From contig CAJUKL010000016.1 in NCBI GenBank assembly GCA_910587195.1, positions 1 to 41,037 on the forward strand: a stretch of DNA of 41,037 nt, read 5' to 3'. This document shows positions 1 to 8,834 of the stretch, piece by piece. Under the pieces are notes generated by a model, which did not search any database, had not been told where the DNA came from, and was given only the letters and a program-made list of their open reading frames with translations. This stretch comes from an uncultured Clostridia bacterium. Lineage in GTDB: Bacteria > Bacillota > Clostridia > Lachnospirales > Anaerotignaceae. Within the stretch, counting starts at the first letter, position 1. Each line of letters begins with the position of its first letter. Made by a program: the position numbers and the translations under genes.

Positions 1-45
1 CCCCTGCTTGCAAGGCAGGTGCTCTCCCAACTGAGCTAAACCCCC
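1..45 (-). tRNA. tRNA-Ala (UGC), 3' half beyond window edge
   Basis: On the minus strand the first bases read GGGGGTT (acceptor), TA, GCTC-AGTTGGGA-GAGC (D arm), then CCTGC-CTTGCAA-GCAGG (anticodon arm), so the anticodon is TGC and the amino acid alanine. The gene is truncated by the start of the window: the variable loop, T arm and 3' acceptor strand are missing. The 5' end is placed at position 45 because the base at 46 would read C and break the acceptor run. Confidence 0.93.
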
Positions 46-79
46 GTTTGGTTCTGTTCTTTTTAAACACTGCTTGAAT

Positions 80-108
80 ATACTACCATAGTCATTTTAC
101 TTTGTCAA
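80..108 (-). promoter_or_regulatory. promoter of tRNA-Ala
   Basis: Minus strand TTGACA (103-108), a 17-nt spacer, then TAGTAT (80-85), about 35 nt upstream of the tRNA 5' end. Consensus -35, optimal spacing and a good -10 fit a strong housekeeping promoter. Confidence 0.75.
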
Positions 109-124
109 CACTTTTTTTATTTTT

Positions 125-847
125 TTAAGCAAATATTTTTAAAACCATAAAAAGCAACAAATTATTATGATATAAAAAGGCTGCAAGGTGGCTTTTTTCC
201 AGCAAAATAAAAACTTGTTGGAATGTTTCATGATAATAAAAAAATGTCAAAATGATACCAAGAAACCAAATTATAAAAACGCCTTTTGCGCCACCAATCA
301 TAAAACCACATAATCTGTTTACTGTACTAATAAGAGGTATTTCGGCAACAATATTCAATGCTTTTAAAAACAATTTCATTATAACATACAATGCAACAGC
401 AACCACAACCACACTAATAACATTTAAACAAATATTAGCAATATAGCTTGCAATATAGTCTTGCAACTGTTCTGTTTCAAACAAAGCATGTACTACTGAA
501 TTATTATTTTCCAATAAAGCACCTTTTAAAAAATCGGGTATTTGCATTTCATTAATAATATTGGTTTGAGATTGTCCTGCTGTTTGTTCTAATTTTTCCA
601 ACAAGTTGCTTAAGTTTAAGCCTTGCGATACACTTTTTTGAAAAAAATCAAATAAACCTGTTGTTCTAAGCCATTTGCTAACAACAGGAGAAATGATTTT
701 TGCACCAAAAAAGGAAACCACAACCGGTAAAAATCCAAGACAGGCATACACAAAGCCTTTGATATATCCCCGTATTGCTGGAATAGCAATAATAAGTAAG
801 ACAATCAAATCTAATCCCCATGTAAAATATGGATTCAAAATTATCAT
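125..847 (-). CDS. cvpA: CvpA family membrane protein
   Basis: 240 residues with four hydrophobic segments (about 10-50, 140-165, 185-205 and near 215-235). The N-terminal pattern DLIVLLIIAIPAIRGYIKGF and the later GFMIGGAKG followed by a membrane segment are typical of the CvpA/colicin V production family. Members are integral membrane proteins of poorly defined role linked to envelope and division functions. It lies 50 nt downstream of the DUF5711 gene on the same strand and is probably co-transcribed with it. The Shine-Dalgarno AAAGGGAG directly touches the ATG at 847 with no spacer, so the TTG at 838 (9 nt from the SD) is the more plausible start; the product would then begin at Asn-Pro-Tyr. 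Family call is good, molecular function unknown. Confidence 0.8.
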   Translation of the reverse strand: MIILNPYFTWGLDLIVLLIIAIPAIRGYIKGFVYACLGFLPVVVSFFGAKIISPVVSKWLRTTGLFDFFQKSVSQGLNLSNLLEKLEQTAGQSQTNIINEMQIPDFLKGALLENNNSVVHALFETEQLQDYIASYIANICLNVISVVVVAVALYVIMKLFLKALNIVAEIPLISTVNRLCGFMIGGAKGVFIIWFLGIILTFFYYHETFQQVFILLEKSHLAAFLYHNNLLLFMVLKIFA

Positions 848-862
848 CTCCCTTTTTATTTT

Positions 863-891
863 ATAATGTAGGGCAAAATGCCCTACATTAT
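863..891. repeat. 13-bp perfect hairpin between the DUF5711 gene and cvpA
   Basis: ATAATGTAGGGCA, loop AAA, then the exact reverse complement. There is no U-run on either side, so it is a poor intrinsic terminator; it might be an RNA processing or stabilising hairpin between two co-directional genes. The stem tip TAGGGCA equals the outer end of the terminal inverted repeat of the palindromic element family seen elsewhere here (28803-29059), so it may be a minimal relic of that element. Confidence 0.6.
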
Positions 892-897
892 GTAATA

Positions 898-2526
898 TTA
901 CGACTCTTGTTTCGTTTTTTTACTTTCTTCTTGCTTTGTATCTTTTTGTGTATTTTTGCTTTCGTTTTGTTTTGTATCTTTTTCTGTTTGTTTTTTATCC
1001 TCTTGTTTTGTAGTTTGCTTTGTATTTTCTGTTTTCTCTTTTTCGCCCTCTTTTGTTTGATTCTCTATTTTATCCTCTGTATCTTCTTTATTTTCTGCAC
1101 CCTCATTATTTTCTGTATCTTTGTTATTTTCCGTATTTTCTTTTGATTCATTTTGGTTTTCCTCTGTTTCTGATTTTATATCTTCCTCATTTTGGTTTTC
1201 TTCCTTATTTTGGTTTTCCTCATCATCTTGTTTTTCCTCATCTTTTTGCTTTCTAATCACCTTTTCAGTATTTTGTTTTTCTTCTTTTTCCTCTTTTACA
1301 GTAGTATCTTGACTAACAGTATCCATATTTAAAATAACCGCATTATCATTGGTAACAAACAGCACATTATTAACATTTTCCATTAACAAAACATCTGTCA
1401 TATCTTTGGTAGCAGTATATTCCCAAAAAGGTCTGCCGCCTATTTTTAAACCATAATAGGTTTTATTGCAACCTAGTACAGTACCAGTATTGTTACAATT
1501 TAAGTAAGTTATACCATCTTTTGCTTGAAAATTAATAATTTCCTTTCCATCGCTGTTTATCCAGCTTACATTTCCTGCTTTCCGGCTGTTTTGACCAGAT
1601 ACTGCTGCGCCATAAGCCACCACAATATATTTCTTTTTTTCCACGCCTATGTAGTCAATATGGTTTGTCAATTCTATGCTCCATTTTTCTTTTCCATCGC
1701 TGCCAATACCATACAAGGCCCTATCTGATACTGCAATCAAATTTCCGCTATCCAAATAAAATATCTTTGGTATCAACTCATTTTCTTTTATGACTGCTGA
1801 AAACATACTTTCTGTAAAATTTTTTCCATCTGATTCATTGACAAAGAAAAAATTGACTCGTCCAACTGGCTCTACATCTGTTGTATCTAAATAGCTAATT
1901 GTAAAAACTCTGTTGTCGTCAGAAATATCCAAAGAAAATGGATAAACACCTTTTTCTCCTTCCTGCCGTCCGGTTAATTGTATTCCTTCATTATTATAAA
2001 TCATAACTGTATAAATTTCTTTTTCCTTTGTAATAACGCCTAAATATCCATTTCGATTTAAAGCAAAATATAACACATTTCCGGTACTCTGTACACTATA
2101 TAAAGCTCCATCTTCATTATAAACTTTTACAACCTTTCCAGACAAATCGCCAACTGCCCAATAGTGTCCTTCTTCAATTAAAGTTGGTGCTGTCATAGTA
2201 AAAGTATCATTCCATTTTTGGTCACCCATAGAATTCATATATTTTACACCATCTTTGGTACACATCAAAAATTTTTTTCCTTTGGTAGAAAATAAAGTAC
2301 CACCAGAAGATAAAGCAATACTATTTTTATCAGTTCCTTCTTCTACTGTTCCAATTTGTTCTTTTTTTCTTTCTTGTAAAGAAGCAAGAATGGTATTGAT
2401 TTTTCCTTCCCCATAAAAAGTATCTACATAATATAAGCCACAGCTTCCGCCAACAATCAGAGCAAGTAAGAATAACATAACAAGGTATTTTTTGCTTCCT
2501 TTTTTTCTTTTTCCCATTTCATCCAA
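898..2526 (-). CDS. DUF5711 family protein (membrane-anchored PQQ-like beta-propeller)
   Basis: 542 residues. A basic N-terminus (MGKRKKGSKK) is followed by one membrane segment (about residues 15-33), then an extracytoplasmic region of repeated beta-strand blades with W/Y-G-x-x-x-G patterns (about 60-410). A very low-complexity tail rich in E, K, N, Q and T (about 415-542) completes it. The arrangement and its position next to cvpA match the clostridial DUF5711 family, whose function is unknown; a surface scaffold or sensor role is only a guess. The codon at 2524-2526 is TTG, 10 nt from an AAAGGGG SD; the next in-frame ATG (2515-2517) has no well-placed SD. The tail is built from near-repeats such as EENQNKEENQNEE and is likely to vary in length between strains. 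Confidence 0.75.
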   Translation of the reverse strand: MDEMGKRKKGSKKYLVMLFLLALIVGGSCGLYYVDTFYGEGKINTILASLQERKKEQIGTVEEGTDKNSIALSSGGTLFSTKGKKFLMCTKDGVKYMNSMGDQKWNDTFTMTAPTLIEEGHYWAVGDLSGKVVKVYNEDGALYSVQSTGNVLYFALNRNGYLGVITKEKEIYTVMIYNNEGIQLTGRQEGEKGVYPFSLDISDDNRVFTISYLDTTDVEPVGRVNFFFVNESDGKNFTESMFSAVIKENELIPKIFYLDSGNLIAVSDRALYGIGSDGKEKWSIELTNHIDYIGVEKKKYIVVAYGAAVSGQNSRKAGNVSWINSDGKEIINFQAKDGITYLNCNNTGTVLGCNKTYYGLKIGGRPFWEYTATKDMTDVLLMENVNNVLFVTNDNAVILNMDTVSQDTTVKEEKEEKQNTEKVIRKQKDEEKQDDEENQNKEENQNEEDIKSETEENQNESKENTENNKDTENNEGAENKEDTEDKIENQTKEGEKEKTENTKQTTKQEDKKQTEKDTKQNESKNTQKDTKQEESKKTKQES

Positions 2527-2562
2527 AAAAACATTACCCCTTTATTTTAAAATAACATTTTT

Positions 2563-2568
2563 ATTATA
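2563..2568 (-). promoter_or_regulatory. probable -10 box of the DUF5711-cvpA unit
   Basis: Minus strand TATAAT lies 37 nt upstream of the TTG start, but no good -35 hexamer is found at 16-18 nt, so the call rests on the -10 alone. Confidence 0.35.
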
Positions 2569-2611
2569 CTCCTAAGTAGCAAATTCGTATAGACCAAAAA
2601 TTTAAAAAAAC

Positions 2612-3069
2612 AGGGCAACCGCATAAAAAATATTACAGATTTTATAAAAGAATAAAATTTTAAAATGTCCATTCTATCAATAAACTTCTTTGGTCTGTGC
2701 GCAAAAGATAAAGTTTTTGGTCAAGCTTTTTTCAAAAAGCTTGTAAGGGTTTGGGAACAAAGTTCCCAAGGTTTTTTACGCTTGCAAGCGTGTTTTTGAA
2801 GGGGTGTAGAACGTTCAGCGGACATTTCTCCTGCACCGACCGGAGCGAAGCGTAGACTTTGGGAAAACTTTTCACAAGTGAAAAAAGTTTCTCCAAAAAC
2901 TTCTGATGTTCATTAAATTTATCTTCTGCAAACGCAACAAAATCTAAAGTTTAACCGATGGTGTTCCATTCTTGTTCAACTAAAACAGCCTTTCAATTTC
3001 AGAGCACAGCAGCGAAACGCTAGTTTCGCGCAAAAGTTCTTTGCTTACTTTCTTTCAAGAAAGTAAGTG
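2612..3069. repeat. modular palindromic element, copy 1
   Basis: Fills the gap between the DUF5711 gene and glgA. It starts with the terminal-repeat motif AGGGCAACCGCATAAAAAAT (2612). A run of palindromes follows: CAAGCTTTTT/AAAAAGCTTG (2722-2743), TTGGGAAC-AAA-GTTCCCAA (2751-2769), ACGCTTGCAAGCGT (2778-2791), a degenerate form of the GAACGTCC/GGACGTTC module (about 2808-2827), ACTTTTCAC/GTGAAAA (about 2867-2888), GCGAAAC-GCTA-GTTTCGC (3012-3029) and CTTACTTTCTT/AAGAAAGTAAG (3044-3067). The right-hand terminal motif is absent, so this copy is truncated or composite. No credible ORF. Confidence 0.85.
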
Positions 3070-3080
3070 GGTTTTCAATA

Positions 3081-3113
3081 AAAAAAGGAGTGAATCATGT
3101 TCACCCCTTTTTT
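3081..3113 (-). terminator. intrinsic terminator of glgA
   Basis: Minus strand GGGGTGAA-CATGA-TTCACTCC followed by TTTTTTTATT, 5 nt past the glgA stop. The A-run on the other side could make it bidirectional. Confidence 0.85.
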
Positions 3114-3117
3114 ATTT

Positions 3118-4563
3118 TTATCCTTTCATTAACTGGTCATAAAGAGCAATATATTTTCCTGCGGAACTTGCCCAAGAATAATTGCAATCCATTGCATTAC
3201 GCACTACATTTGCCCATTCTTCTGGATCTTTATGGTAAACTCTTAATGCTTCACGGAACGCCCACAATAAACCATTTCCATCATAACTTTCAAATACAAA
3301 ACCATTTCCTTGTTTTGATTGCTCATCATAATGGCTGATAGTATCAGCTAAACCGCCTGTTTTTCTAACAATTGGCACAGTACCATAACGCAAGCTAAAC
3401 ATTTGTCCCAAACCACAAGGCTCAAAGAAGGAAGGCATCATAAATAAATCACTTGATGCATAAATTCTTTGCGCTAATATATCATCAAATAAAATATTTG
3501 CACTCATTTTGCCAGGATAGCGTTGTGCCATACTTTTAAAGATATACTCATATCTGTTTTCTCCTGTACCCAAAAGTACAAATTGAATATCTTCTCTCAT
3601 CATTTCATCAAACACTTGTGTCAAAATGTCTAATCCTTTTTGGTCTGCCAATCTTGTTATCATACCAATCATTGGTACATCTCTTTGCTCCAAGCCTAAA
3701 TATTGTTGCAATTCTCTTTTGTTTTCTTTTTTCTTGTCAATACTGTTTCTGTCAAAATTAACCACTAAGCGTTTATCTGTTGCTGGATCATTTGCCACAT
3801 AATCAATGCCATTGATAATACCGCTTAAATGTTCATGTCTGCTTCTCAAAACACCATCCATACCATAACCATACTGTGGTGTTTGGATTTCTTCTGCATA
3901 AGTGTTGCTTACTGTACTGATATGGTCTGCATACATCAAGCCCATTTTCATATAGCTGACGTTGCCATAAAACTCCACATTACCATTGTCAAAGCACCAG
4001 TTAGGTACGCCTAATAAATCCATTGTTTCTTTGCCAAAAACACCCTGATACTGTAAATTATGTATGGTATACAGAGTTTTAATTTTGGAATAAAAAATCA
4101 TTTTGCTGTAAGATTCTTTTAAAAGCATACAAATAGGGCCTGTCTGCCAATCGTTGCAGTGAATAATATCCGGATAAAAGTCTAACATAGAAAGCATATG
4201 CAGTACTGCTTTGCAGAAAAATGCAAAACGTTCGTTGTCATCCCCATAGCCATAAAGTCCTTCTCTACCAAAATAAAAATCATTTTCTATAAAGTACACA
4301 GGAAAAGCGCCTGTATTTTTTCTTAAAATTTTTGCTTCCTGTGTTCTCCAGGCAAGATTTATTGAGAAAGAACCTAAGTACTCGACATCTTGCAAATGCT
4401 CTTCTTTAATCGTTGCATATTTAGGAAGTACCACTCTTACGTCAACATCTGCTTCTTGTAATGCTTTTGGTAATGACCCTACAACGTCCCCCAATCCACC
4501 GCTTTTTGCATAAGGCGCTGCTTCAGAAGAAACTAGCAATATTTTACGTCTTTCACTTGCCAC
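3118..4563 (-). CDS. glgA: glycogen synthase (ADP-glucose type, GT5)
   Basis: Transfers glucose from ADP-glucose to a growing alpha-1,4-glucan in the cytoplasm. The product begins ASERRKILLVSSEAAPYAKSGG, with the family's ADP-glucose-binding K-S-G-G-L at residues 20-24. The second Rossmann domain carries MPSFFEPCGLGQ and RKTGGLADT near the C-terminus, both GT5 signatures. The reading frame is open to 4680, but the GTG at 4563 has the SD (AAAGGGTGG, 6 nt away) and gives 481 residues, the usual size; the ATG at 4581 lacks an SD. No other glycogen genes (glgC, glgD, glgB, glgP) are adjacent, so glgA stands alone here, with its own promoter and terminator. Confidence 0.95.
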   Translation of the reverse strand: MASERRKILLVSSEAAPYAKSGGLGDVVGSLPKALQEADVDVRVVLPKYATIKEEHLQDVEYLGSFSINLAWRTQEAKILRKNTGAFPVYFIENDFYFGREGLYGYGDDNERFAFFCKAVLHMLSMLDFYPDIIHCNDWQTGPICMLLKESYSKMIFYSKIKTLYTIHNLQYQGVFGKETMDLLGVPNWCFDNGNVEFYGNVSYMKMGLMYADHISTVSNTYAEEIQTPQYGYGMDGVLRSRHEHLSGIINGIDYVANDPATDKRLVVNFDRNSIDKKKENKRELQQYLGLEQRDVPMIGMITRLADQKGLDILTQVFDEMMREDIQFVLLGTGENRYEYIFKSMAQRYPGKMSANILFDDILAQRIYASSDLFMMPSFFEPCGLGQMFSLRYGTVPIVRKTGGLADTISHYDEQSKQGNGFVFESYDGNGLLWAFREALRVYHKDPEEWANVVRNAMDCNYSWASSAGKYIALYDQLMKG

Positions 4564-4606
4564 TCTAAACCACCCTTTCATTTTATTTGACACATATGTT
4601 TTATTT

Positions 4607-4636
4607 ATTTTACTACAAAATGCCATATGTCTGCAA
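4607..4636 (-). promoter_or_regulatory. promoter of glgA
   Basis: Minus strand TTGCAG, an 18-nt spacer, then TAAAAT, about 44 nt upstream of the GTG start. Confidence 0.5.
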
Positions 4637-4722
4637 GTCATAATATTGACAAAATTATAGAATGTCATCATAAAAACCACATTTTTAGCTTATACTATGC
4701 AGAATTAGTGATAGAATAAAGA

Positions 4723-4752
4723 TTGCAAAACAAGTAAAAAATAGGATATAAT
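4723..4752 (+). promoter_or_regulatory. promoter of pepF
   Basis: TTGCAA (4723-4728), an 18-nt spacer, then TATAAT (4747-4752), about 50 nt before the ATG. It is divergent from the glgA promoter. Confidence 0.6.
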
Positions 4753-4803
4753 ACAATAGGTAGGCATAATTTTAAATATTTTAAACAAAGAAAGGACGAT
4801 TTT

Positions 4804-6594
4804 ATGGACAAATTACCTAAAAGAGCGGAAATTGATAAAAAATACGCATGGCATTTAGAAGATATTTATAGTAGTCTTGAAAAATGGGAGCAAGATTTTT
4901 CTTTTTCTCAAAAATCTATGGAAAAATTAAGTAACTTTTCCGGAAAAATTAGCACATCTGCACAAATACTTTTAGACTGTTTAAAACAAAACAATGAAAC
5001 CAGTCTTATTGTAGAAAAACTTTATGTTTATGCTTCCATGCGATTTCATGAAGATAGTACCAACGCAACTTATCAAAAACTTTCTTCCCGTGCAGAAACA
5101 CTTTTAATTCAGTATTCTGCTGTTGCTTCTTTTATTGTACCAGAAATTCTTGCCATTCCAGAACAAACCCTGTCAGAATTTCGCAAACAAAAAGATTTTT
5201 CTGTTTATGCGCATTTTTTAGATAATATTTTACGTCAAAAGGAGCATACCCTATCTGTAGAACAAGAAGCCTTGCTTGCGCAAGTAGGGGAATTAGGAGG
5301 AGCACCACAAAATATTTTTACCATGCTCAATGACGCAGACATCAAATTTAATTCTATTAAAAATGAAAAAGGAGAAGAAGTAGAATTAACAAAAGGACGT
5401 TATACTTCTTTTTTAGAAAATAAAGACCGTCGTGTACGAAAGGATGCCTTTGATTCTTTATATGCTAGTTATTACAAACAAAAAAACACAATCGCAGCAA
5501 CGTATAGTGCCAGTGTAAAAAGTGATGTATTTTTTGCCAAAGCAAGAAAATATCCATCTGCGCTTGCTGCCGCTTTAGAAGATGATAAAATACCATTATC
5601 TGTTTATGACAATCTAATTAAAACAGTGCACAAATTTTTGCCTCTGATGCATCGTTATGTTGCTTTAAGAAAAAAGCTCTTAGGGCTTGATGAAATTCAT
5701 ATGTATGATTTATACGTTCCCATTGTAACAGAAGCAGATAAAAAAATAAGCTATGAAGAAGCAAAACAAACGGTTTCCAAAGCCTTAGAAATCCTAGGAA
5801 AAGAGTATACCAAAGCATTGCAAGAAGGGCTAAATAGTGGATGGATAGATGTTTATGAAAATGAAGGAAAACGAAGCGGAGCTTATTCATGGGGCATTTA
5901 TGGTGTACATCCCTATGTACTTTTAAACCATAATGATAACATCAATAGTATGTTTACCCTTGCGCATGAAATGGGACACGCTTTACACAGTTATTTTTCT
6001 TGGGAAAAACAGCCTTATCTTTATAGCGGACATAAAATTTTTGTAGCAGAAGTAGCTTCTACCTGTAATGAAGCGTTATTAATGCATTATCTTTTAGAGC
6101 ATACCCAAGATATTCCAACCAAAAAATACCTTATCAATTATTTTATGGAACAATTTCGAGGTACATTATTCCGTCAAACCATGTTTGCCGAGTTTGAAAA
6201 AATCACACATGATATGGCAGAAAAAGGTGAGCCACTCACCTATGAAAATATGAGCCAAATCTATTATGATTTAAACAAGCAATATTTTGGGGAAGAAATT
6301 ATGATTGACAAAGCAATTTCTATTGAATGGGCAAGGATTCCGCATTTTTACAATGCCTTTTATGTTTATCAATATGCAACAGGTTATAGTGCAGCAATCG
6401 CACTTTCTCAAAAAATCACAAACGAAGGACAGCCTGCCATTGACCGCTATTTAGATTTTCTTTCCAAGGGCAATTCAGAATATTCGATTGACCTATTAAA
6501 AGGTGCCGGTGTAGACATGACGACCACTACACCGATTGAAAATGCTATGTCTGTTTTTGAAAGTCTATTAAACCAATTAGACTCACTTTCTTGA
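4804..6594 (+). CDS. pepF: oligoendopeptidase F (M3B metallopeptidase)
   Basis: Cytoplasmic zinc endopeptidase that cuts short peptides. 596 residues, normal for the PepF/M3B family. The zinc motif HEMGH is at 388-392 within FTLAHEMGHALHSYFS, and the downstream glutamate ligand region is EVASTCNEALL. The helical N-terminal region before the catalytic fold is present. Start ATG has AGAAAGGA 6-7 nt upstream. Transcribed alone, with its own promoter. Unusual: the TGA stop (6592-6594) is followed with zero spacing by the CTTACTTTCTT/AAGAAAGTAAG palindrome of element copy 2, which may now serve as its 3' end. Confidence 0.95.
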   Translation: MDKLPKRAEIDKKYAWHLEDIYSSLEKWEQDFSFSQKSMEKLSNFSGKISTSAQILLDCLKQNNETSLIVEKLYVYASMRFHEDSTNATYQKLSSRAETLLIQYSAVASFIVPEILAIPEQTLSEFRKQKDFSVYAHFLDNILRQKEHTLSVEQEALLAQVGELGGAPQNIFTMLNDADIKFNSIKNEKGEEVELTKGRYTSFLENKDRRVRKDAFDSLYASYYKQKNTIAATYSASVKSDVFFAKARKYPSALAAALEDDKIPLSVYDNLIKTVHKFLPLMHRYVALRKKLLGLDEIHMYDLYVPIVTEADKKISYEEAKQTVSKALEILGKEYTKALQEGLNSGWIDVYENEGKRSGAYSWGIYGVHPYVLLNHNDNINSMFTLAHEMGHALHSYFSWEKQPYLYSGHKIFVAEVASTCNEALLMHYLLEHTQDIPTKKYLINYFMEQFRGTLFRQTMFAEFEKITHDMAEKGEPLTYENMSQIYYDLNKQYFGEEIMIDKAISIEWARIPHFYNAFYVYQYATGYSAAIALSQKITNEGQPAIDRYLDFLSKGNSEYSIDLLKGAGVDMTTTTPIENAMSVFESLLNQLDSLS

Positions 6595-6900
6595 CTTACT
6601 TTCTTGAAAGAAAGTAAGCAAAGAACTTTTGTGCGAAACTAGCGTTTCGCATCTGTACAGTGACATTGAACGTTGGTTGCAGATGAACGACAACAGAGCA
6701 CCATCGAAAAAAATTTTTTCTATTGTTCTGTATGCAAAAGTTAAAGTTTTTGGTCAAGCTTTTTTCAAAAAGCTTGTAGGAGTTTGAGGGTGCAAAACGT
6801 CCAGTGGACGTTTGTTCTGCACCGACCGGAACGAAGTGTAGACCAACGTCCTCAAGATTTTAAGCTTTCTTTTCTCTTAAGAAAAAAAGAGAAAAGAAAG
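6595..6900. repeat. modular palindromic element, copy 2
   Basis: Begins directly after the pepF stop with CTTACTTTCTT/AAGAAAGTAAG (6595-6618). It continues with GCGAAAC/GTTTCGC, CAAGCTTTTT/AAAAAGCTTG, then TTTGAGG...CCTCAAG, whose loop holds GGTGC...GCACC, which itself encloses AAACGTCC-AGT-GGACGTTT. The conserved CCGACCGGAACGAAG segment follows. It ends in a perfect 15-bp stem GCTTTCTTTTCTCTT/AAGAGAAAAGAAAGC (6863-6900), which may terminate transcription between the convergent units. No ORF. Confidence 0.85.
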
Positions 6901-6902
6901 CA

Positions 6903-7538
6903 TTACATTTTATTTTTTTCTATCCGAACAGATAACAACAATGATAAAACATAAAATATACTTGTACTTCCTACTATAATACTTGCACTTGCAACAATCC
7001 CTTTTTGATACAGCATAGTTAAAAACAGGTCTGAGATACTTCCTACAAGTACCCATGTTATCAAACAAGAAATCAATAAAGCATACATTCTTGCTTTTCC
7101 TATTTCCATAAGATAGAGCATTGAAAAAGTAATTGCTTGTAAAACAACAAGATAAGATAATAAAAATATTTGCATAAAAATAGAAGTTACCTCTAAAAAA
7201 TTTCCACTTATGATATAAAATAAACTTCTTAACATATTTATCAAAAAACATTCTAACAGCGTCACAATCCCAAATAAATAACGGCTGTATATGACTGTTT
7301 TTTTACTAACTGGAAAAGCATATTGATATTCTTTCTATTTATTTTTACTATCATAATCAAATGGAAGAATAGAAAAATTCATCCCACAATCAATGTCACA
7401 AGATTTAGTTGTGAAAGTAATTCTCTTTTATAAAAACCCAATATAACAAAAAATAAAACAATCCAGAAAATTCTTTTTCCAGTCTTTTTGACATATTTTT
7501 TTGACATATAACATATCTTTCCACAAAAGTCCCAGCAT
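6903..7538 (-). pseudogene. broken ABC-2 type permease (third paralogue of the operon)
   Basis: A degraded relative of the two intact permeases upstream. The intact SD GTGGGGGA and ATG (7536-7538) open a frame reading MLGLLWKDMLYVKKI. Similarity then jumps to a second frame (RIFWIVLFFVILGFYKRELL) and to a third (NFSILPFDYDSKNK), then meets an in-frame TAG at 7335-7337 where the paralogues have Trp (SKWKEYQ). It continues as EYQYAFPVSKKTVIYSRYLFG and runs to a normal C-terminus, IEKNKM. So at least two frameshifts and one nonsense change lie in about 210 codons. The C-terminal 120 codons remain open. Confidence 0.85.
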
Positions 7539-7554
7539 AAAAATCCCCCACTTT

Positions 7555-8160
7555 TTAGCTTCTTTGTTCTATCTTGATAGACAATATAAGAGAACACAAA
7601 TAAAATAACAATAGTAGTACTGCTTTAGTTGCTGTAAAATGAAAGTCCAACATATTTGCATTTTTTCCAAAGTAAAACATCATTACAATAAAAATAGTGT
7701 CAGAATATAGGATTCCTTTTTTACTGCCAAAATAATAGAGGATTGGAAAAGCCACTGCTTGCATCATTGGAATAAAGCATATAATTCCTATTTGTGTTAA
7801 TATCCATTCTTGTCCTATGCTTTCCCTTGTTATGACATCACTTAAAAGTATACCCACCAGGCTACTGAAAAAATAAAAACCAAATATTATAAAACCAAAT
7901 AAATAGCGACTACAAACCACTGTTTTTTTGCTGACTGGAAAAGCGTATTGATATTCCTTCCATTTGCTGTTATGGTCATATTCAAAGGCAAGCATAGCAA
8001 AACTTTCTCCCAATATCAGTATAATATAGGACATATCTAAAAAGTTCTTATTTTTTAGATAGCTTAGACAGCCAAATGCAACAAAACATAGGTTAAGGAA
8101 TAAAAATACTTTCCATATTTTTTTCAGATATAAGATATCTTTCCATAAAAGTCCTATCAT
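7555..8160 (-). CDS. ABC-2 type transporter permease subunit
   Basis: 201 residues with six likely membrane helices. It has the paralogue signature GLLWKDILYLKKIWK at the N-terminus and KWKEYQYAFPVSKKTVVCSRYLFGF around residues 65-90, and ends with a short basic tail IKIEQRS. Together with the ATPase and sister permease it should form the membrane channel of an exporter of the YtrA-regulated class; the substrate cannot be read from sequence. SD GAGGTAAG lies 4 nt before the ATG. It is 10 nt after the sister permease and 17 nt before the pseudogene copy, so the operon once had three tandem permeases. Confidence 0.8.
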   Translation of the reverse strand: MIGLLWKDILYLKKIWKVFLFLNLCFVAFGCLSYLKNKNFLDMSYIILILGESFAMLAFEYDHNSKWKEYQYAFPVSKKTVVCSRYLFGFIIFGFYFFSSLVGILLSDVITRESIGQEWILTQIGIICFIPMMQAVAFPILYYFGSKKGILYSDTIFIVMMFYFGKNANMLDFHFTATKAVLLLLFYLCSLILSIKIEQRS

Positions 8161-8170
8161 AAATCTTACC

Positions 8171-8821
8171 TCAATTTTTCTTTTTTTGTTCTATTTGAAT
8201 GGAAAGCAACAAAGAAAGCAAATACATGATAATTGCTGTTCCCATTACGCCGATTAACATTTCAAAATAAGAAACAGAAAAATTTTCTATCTGGTATCCC
8301 ATTCCAATCGTGATAATGCTTATCAATGCTATAATTGCAGCAACAAAGCAAAGAATATAAATTCTACCTTTTTCTGCCCCAAAACGATACATAAGCGGGA
8401 AAGAAATCGCCTGCATAATGGGAATTAAAAAAATCGGTAATAATTCCGAACTGACATATTGTAAGGTAAATGGTGGCACATCAGAACAAAACAATAAATA
8501 TTCTATTTCTGTTAACAACATACTAAATATACTTAACAAAAGACAAATACTAAATAATGTCAATCCAAATAGATAACGGCTGCATACCACTATCTTTTTA
8601 CTAACCGGAAAAGCATATTGATAAGTATTCCATTTACTGTAATTATCATAGGTAAAAGGAATAATAGAAAAATTTCCACCAAAGATAATTGCAATAAAAA
8701 TCACACTATTAAAATTGTTTGGGTTTAAGATATAAAACACAACAATAAACAAACCAGAAGTAAGTACCATTTTCCACATATTTTTAAGGTACAAAACATC
8801 TTTCCAAAAAAGTCCTCTCAT
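8171..8821 (-). CDS. ABC-2 type transporter permease subunit
   Basis: 216 residues with about six membrane helices. The N-terminus RGLFWKDVLYLKNMWK and the block KWNTYQYAFPVSKKIVVCSRYLFG are shared with the next gene and the pseudogene, so the three arose by tandem duplication. The SD GGAGAGAGG is 5 nt from the ATG. It lies 13 nt downstream of the ATPase gene and is certainly part of the same transcript. It probably pairs with the 201-residue permease as a heterodimer; with the third copy broken, two permeases remain for two membrane halves. Confidence 0.82.
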   Translation of the reverse strand: MRGLFWKDVLYLKNMWKMVLTSGLFIVVFYILNPNNFNSVIFIAIIFGGNFSIIPFTYDNYSKWNTYQYAFPVSKKIVVCSRYLFGLTLFSICLLLSIFSMLLTEIEYLLFCSDVPPFTLQYVSSELLPIFLIPIMQAISFPLMYRFGAEKGRIYILCFVAAIIALISIITIGMGYQIENFSVSYFEMLIGVMGTAIIMYLLSLLLSIQIEQKKKN

Positions 8822-8834
8822 TTTAACCTCTCTC

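Noticed and set aside
829..1312. Plus-strand frames opposite the acidic tail of the DUF5711 gene (Phe/Leu-rich)
   Set aside because: They are the antisense of the E/K/N/Q low-complexity tail, without an SD.
4563..4680. Upstream extension of glgA to 4680
   Set aside because: It covers the likely glgA promoter and has no SD; the family's N-terminus begins at the GTG at 4563.
7379..7597. Separate 72-residue minus-strand gene
   Set aside because: It is one frame of the broken third permease and overlaps its true start in another frame.
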